A stretch of 64,000 nucleotides of DNA from Nymphaea colorata (Eukaryota; Streptophyta; Magnoliopsida; Nymphaeales; Nymphaeaceae). Within the stretch, counting starts at the first letter, position 1. The number at the start of each line of letters is the position of its first letter. The translations under genes were made by a program, and so were the position numbers. The stretch spans positions 7,021,682-7,085,681 of the forward strand of contig NC_045151.1 in the NCBI RefSeq assembly GCF_008831285.2. Direction: 5' to 3'. Shown piece after piece: positions 45,043 through 64,000 of the stretch. The notes beneath the pieces are model-generated. The model saw only the letters and a program-made list of their open reading frames with translations, made no database searches and was not told the origin of the DNA.

Positions 45043-48000
45043 ACTCATTTAGAGTACTATTTTGTAGTAATCCAATTGATTCTTTAAAGGCAAGCTAATA
45101 TGCTTTAGTTTTAACTCTTAACTGCGGATATATTAGGGGTTTAATCGTTCAGTTCTTATTGACATTCAGAATTAGTGCAAGGCCTTGCAATAGGAATTAC
45201 GGGTGGTTCCACATTGCCGCGGGTCGTCTCATTATTATTTTCCTGTTTGGTAGTCTCCGTGCATGAGTGTCGTATTTGGCGAGCATTAGTTCTAGCATTA
45301 GCAGTGTTTTTCTTTCACCTGTTTAGGGATCTAGTTACTATGTGTTGGACATTAGGTTAGGAAAATGTTAAATTGATTCTAGAAGGAGAAAAGGTTGTTT
45401 TGGGATGCGAGAAAAGCAGGCATCGGCGAAGAGATTGCAGGTGTGGCCTCCCCAACTGTTTTTCAGCAGTGCTCTATTCTTTTCTTCAGCATCAATTGCT
45501 TCCGGATTTAAGGATTTCGATTTCCAGAATCGATCTATCTTTTTTGTTAGCAGATTGACGTGGAGATTGGTGGCTTGAAATCATAGAAAACATGCCGGAA
45601 TCCGGCCCGTTTACGTTGTAGTCAAGCTGCGGTAAACTCTGTTCTTCATTTTTTCTTTTTAATGTTAGATTTCAATGATTGCTTAATGTGCTTCCCGTGA
45701 TTGTATATCAGACTTGATGCGTAATTTTTTATCATATTTAGCAGAAGCACATCCGGGTGGTTTCGGTTTGAAAAAAAAAGGGAGAAGTATGATCTCCGTC
45801 GGTGTCTTCAGCGGCGGCCGGTGAACGTCGACTGGACTTTTTTTGTCATACGTTCTATTGTTTTGCACTTCCGCCCAGCTGCTTCTTTGTTATTTCCTGC
45901 TTAGGACCTCCAGCTTAATGATTCAAAGATTAGGTCATCAATTTATTTATTCGTATTAAGTCGTTTCCTAGTTTACGTATACCTTTTGTTTTACTTTAAG
46001 AATTCGTTGAGCATTTGATTAGCTACCTTTTCATATTCGTTAGATATGCTAGTTATTAGTTCCATAATAGGATTTAGACAAGGTCTTCTAGATTTTTCTT
46101 AGTTAAAATTAGGGAAATTATAGGAAATTAGGAAACTAGCTCAGAAATTTTTAGTCATTGGTATTGCATTTTTATTAGCATAAGGTCATTGTGGGCCCCA
46201 CGTTTGGTCAAGTTCTAGAGATTTATTGTAGAAAGTCGATCCGTATGTGGGGCCCAATTACCCCGTTTGCATTTTATCACAGTCAGCTCATTTTAACTGC
46301 ATTATGGGATTAATGTTTAACTGCAATTTTAGCATTTTCATTAGGTTAATTAATTTTGAATTTCATTTTAGATAATTAGTATTTTACATATTGCATTGAG
46401 CTAAACATTTTGTCTAGATAATTCTAAAATTGTTGTTTGCATTTGGAAGACACTTACAGAAGGTGGGTCTCATATCATCCCTTTATGTTGCCATCTCCCC
46501 ATTTGGGTCCCACTCTCTTTTGATCTCTCTTCGTTCTATCGTCATCTAGTTGCATTGATTTTTTCATCTAAGTTTATTGAGGATTAATCATATAATTGGA
46601 GTTGCATTTCATGCATATTGCATTGGCATTATATTTGGATGAGGGTTTCATTTAATCACAGTAATTGCATTCAGTTTACAATTTTATTTCTTTTTAACTT
46701 GCATTTATGTGGACTCTTAGCTGCTGATGTGTGCCCTAAGAGTTGAACGTAGGTCATGGCTCTAGATTTCTCCATCTCTTCTCCTAATTTTTTTAAGTTT
46801 AGGTCCTTTCATTCAATCGTCTTATTTAGGATTGCGTTTATTTGTTACTTATTGAATTTGAACTTTTTTTGTTTGTGCATAGGCTGTGTTTGCAATTGAT
46901 TTGATTGTTTAATTGAATTTGGATTAGCAAAGGACACTGCTTAGTATATGAAATTGCTGTCTTTTAATAAGTAAAATTGCCCTCAAGTTGCAGACATCTT
47001 TTTAAATGGATCGCTTTTGAATTTCAACTTCCAATTTTTGCACCTTTTTCGTCCAACCAAATTTTATATAATTAGGATTTAGTTTGATATAATTTTTAGG
47101 GATATTCTATAAACTGGTTTCTGCATTGCTGAATTTCTGGACAGAATTGATCCAAAATTTTGTTGGTCTTAAAAACTTATGGTCTTATATTCAATGTTTC
47201 AAACACATTTTTGAATTTTGTAAAATGAGTTGGACTCTTGGTTTCCAATGAACCTAATTTTATGGAATTTAGACATGTCCTAGAGGTTCATTTCTAACTA
47301 ATAAAAGTAATATGCATTTTGGTTGTTTTGCTTTCCTGTTTAGCATTAGGTTCCGTTTTCTAACTTTGTTTCCTCTACTTTAAGTGCCTTTAAATACCTC
47401 CTTGTGGTCATGAGTCCCACTGCTCAAATTGGATTCGTCATTGAAGATTTATTGACGGATGATCGGCACAATACATCCAAAAGACTTGAGTAGCAATTTA
47501 CAGTTTTTCTTTGTTTTGTGTTCTTGTGTTCCATCTTCTTGTGTGATCAATTTCATTCCAAGGATTAATAAAAGTTGAATTCAATCATCCCTTCAATCAT
47601 GTTCCCCATGGTTTTGACCCAACTTGCCACTACAAGTAATATGTGGTCTTCAAGTATTTCATCCAAAAAATCTTTTTCAAGAGGTTCACCGGAGAAATCG
47701 CCTAGTTGCACCCATGCACTTACCTTCATGACATGGCTCGTGTTTCATTTACAAAAATATATGAAGAACAAGTCACCGACGCATTTTGCTTTGTTAACTG
47801 CTGCCAACAGTAGCATTTTTTAACAGATTCAGTTAGTCTTAAACGAGAGCGAAATTTCACATTCAGTTCATGCCAATTGCCATCATATTCACCGCCTCAA
47901 AGGCTAGAAAAGTCTTCAACCTACGCTTGGCAGAACCTTATTCAAAATTGGAGTCAGAAGACTAATCAAACTCGCCAAAGCAAACATTCATTTACACTAA

Positions 48001-48193
48001 TTGTTGCTCCATCGTACAATACAATGACTCTTACAGCAATAATTCATGAAATCATGGAAGTGCATCCAACAAAAAAAATATCTCTATCAGCCAAAGTTGA
48101 CAATTACATTCATTCCGGCTAATTACAAGGGATGTCTGGATTGATTGTATCCAGCAGACCAGTCAGTCTTTGATCAGATAGTTGAAGCATAAC
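45043..48193. other. AT-rich intergenic DNA, unrecognised, possibly decayed LTR
   Basis: Only short frames without domains. Repeated GTGGGxCCCA words near 46190-46510 suggest old LTR material. The right part (about 47830-48193) probably contains the 3' untranslated region of the translocator gene. Confidence 0.4.
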
Positions 48194-63478
<15,285 letters not shown>

Positions 63479-64000
63479 CTGCATTTGTAAGTCAAAGGAA
63501 AAAAAATCAAGAACTAAATCAGGATCATCACAATTAAACACAGTATCAAGAGAGAAAAATTTAAAAGCTCAGACTTATGCTTGAAGAAGGTCCCACGAAC
63601 AATATTTGATTACCATGTAATATGATTCATCTTCAAGCTCAATTTTCATAAGCAATTGAGCAGTTCTAAGAATACCTCTGATGCCAATGCATCTACAACT
63701 TGGACAAGATAGACTCACATGAATAGCATTGACGCATGAAGTATGATCTCGGAGAGTTACACCAGGACCCACCACGGGTAAGAAAATGTCACATGAAGTT
63801 TGAATTTTTACAAAAAATACTCAGAACCTTCCCCACAAAATATTCATGAAGTTCCCAAAGAAATAAATAGTTTGGTCAGAAGAAAAATAGTAACTGACAC
63901 TGGCATTGCATTTACTTTTTCTAATTGAAGAGAAAAGCAAACAGCCACATATGATTGGAAGAGAAGAGCTCTTAATTATGACATTCCTACCTAACCATCC
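63479..64000. other. Probable part of translocator intron 1
   Basis: I looked for an exon ending in F-F-N-K before a GT donor on the minus strand and found none, so exon 1 should lie beyond the window. A 66-codon minus-strand frame at 63575-63775 has no clear homology. Confidence 0.45.

Noticed and set aside
63575-63775. Frame containing L-R-D-H-T-S-C-V-N-A-I-H, resembling a WD40 turn
   Set aside because: Only one weak motif, no further repeats, and it lies where intron 1 of the translocator is expected.

Overview
This is nuclear DNA from a flowering plant. The support is intron-rich genes with canonical GT..AG sites, an LRR-extensin cell-wall gene, a PPR fragment, and plant-type Ty1/copia, Ty3/gypsy, CACTA, hAT-like and LINE elements with initiator-Met tRNA primer sites. 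There are no bacterial operons, CRISPR arrays or ribosomal genes. The species cannot be named from the sequence. The background is AT-rich and most of the window is transposon-derived or unrecognised intergenic DNA.

Layout. 1-9 kb: AT-rich DNA with a long foldback (2035-3113), a (TA)n tract, a LINE reverse-transcriptase scrap and a GC-rich element (8217-about 9030). 9.4-11.6 kb: minus-strand exons of a conserved-looking gene I cannot name, interrupted by an 8-bp-TSD MITE at 10649-11015. 12.8-18.7 kb: a decayed Ty3/gypsy element (minus strand) bracketed by an unusual 462-bp direct repeat. 18.8-19.1 kb: a PPR gene scrap. 20.3-25.3 kb: a decayed, 3'-truncated copia element (plus strand). 26.3-28.8 kb: an LRR-extensin gene on the minus strand with an apparent 1-bp frameshift near its end. 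30.3-34.9 kb: a CACTA element carrying a transposase remnant. 37.9-42.4 kb: an internally deleted gypsy element with a possible 3.1-kb LTR. 43.5-45.0 kb: an Athila-like pol fragment holding an hAT-like MITE. 48.2-63.5 kb: six exons of a sugar-phosphate/phosphate translocator-family gene (minus strand).

The most striking feature is intron 3 of the translocator gene, 13,459 bp long. It holds two copia elements of one family in opposite orientation. Element 1 (50484-55678, plus) is older, with LTRs differing at about 7 of 241 positions, and carries several disabling lesions. Element 2 (57257-61918, minus) has LTRs that look identical, a perfect AGAGC target duplication and a long open pol frame, but no recognisable gag. 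All six visible exons of the host gene keep consistent phase (312 codons), so the gene looks intact despite this load; exon 1 should lie beyond the right edge.

I found no clearly new biological system. The best candidates for follow-up are the inverted copia pair inside an intact gene, the gag-less but young copia, the 462-bp duplication around the gypsy insertion, and the LRR-extensin frameshift.
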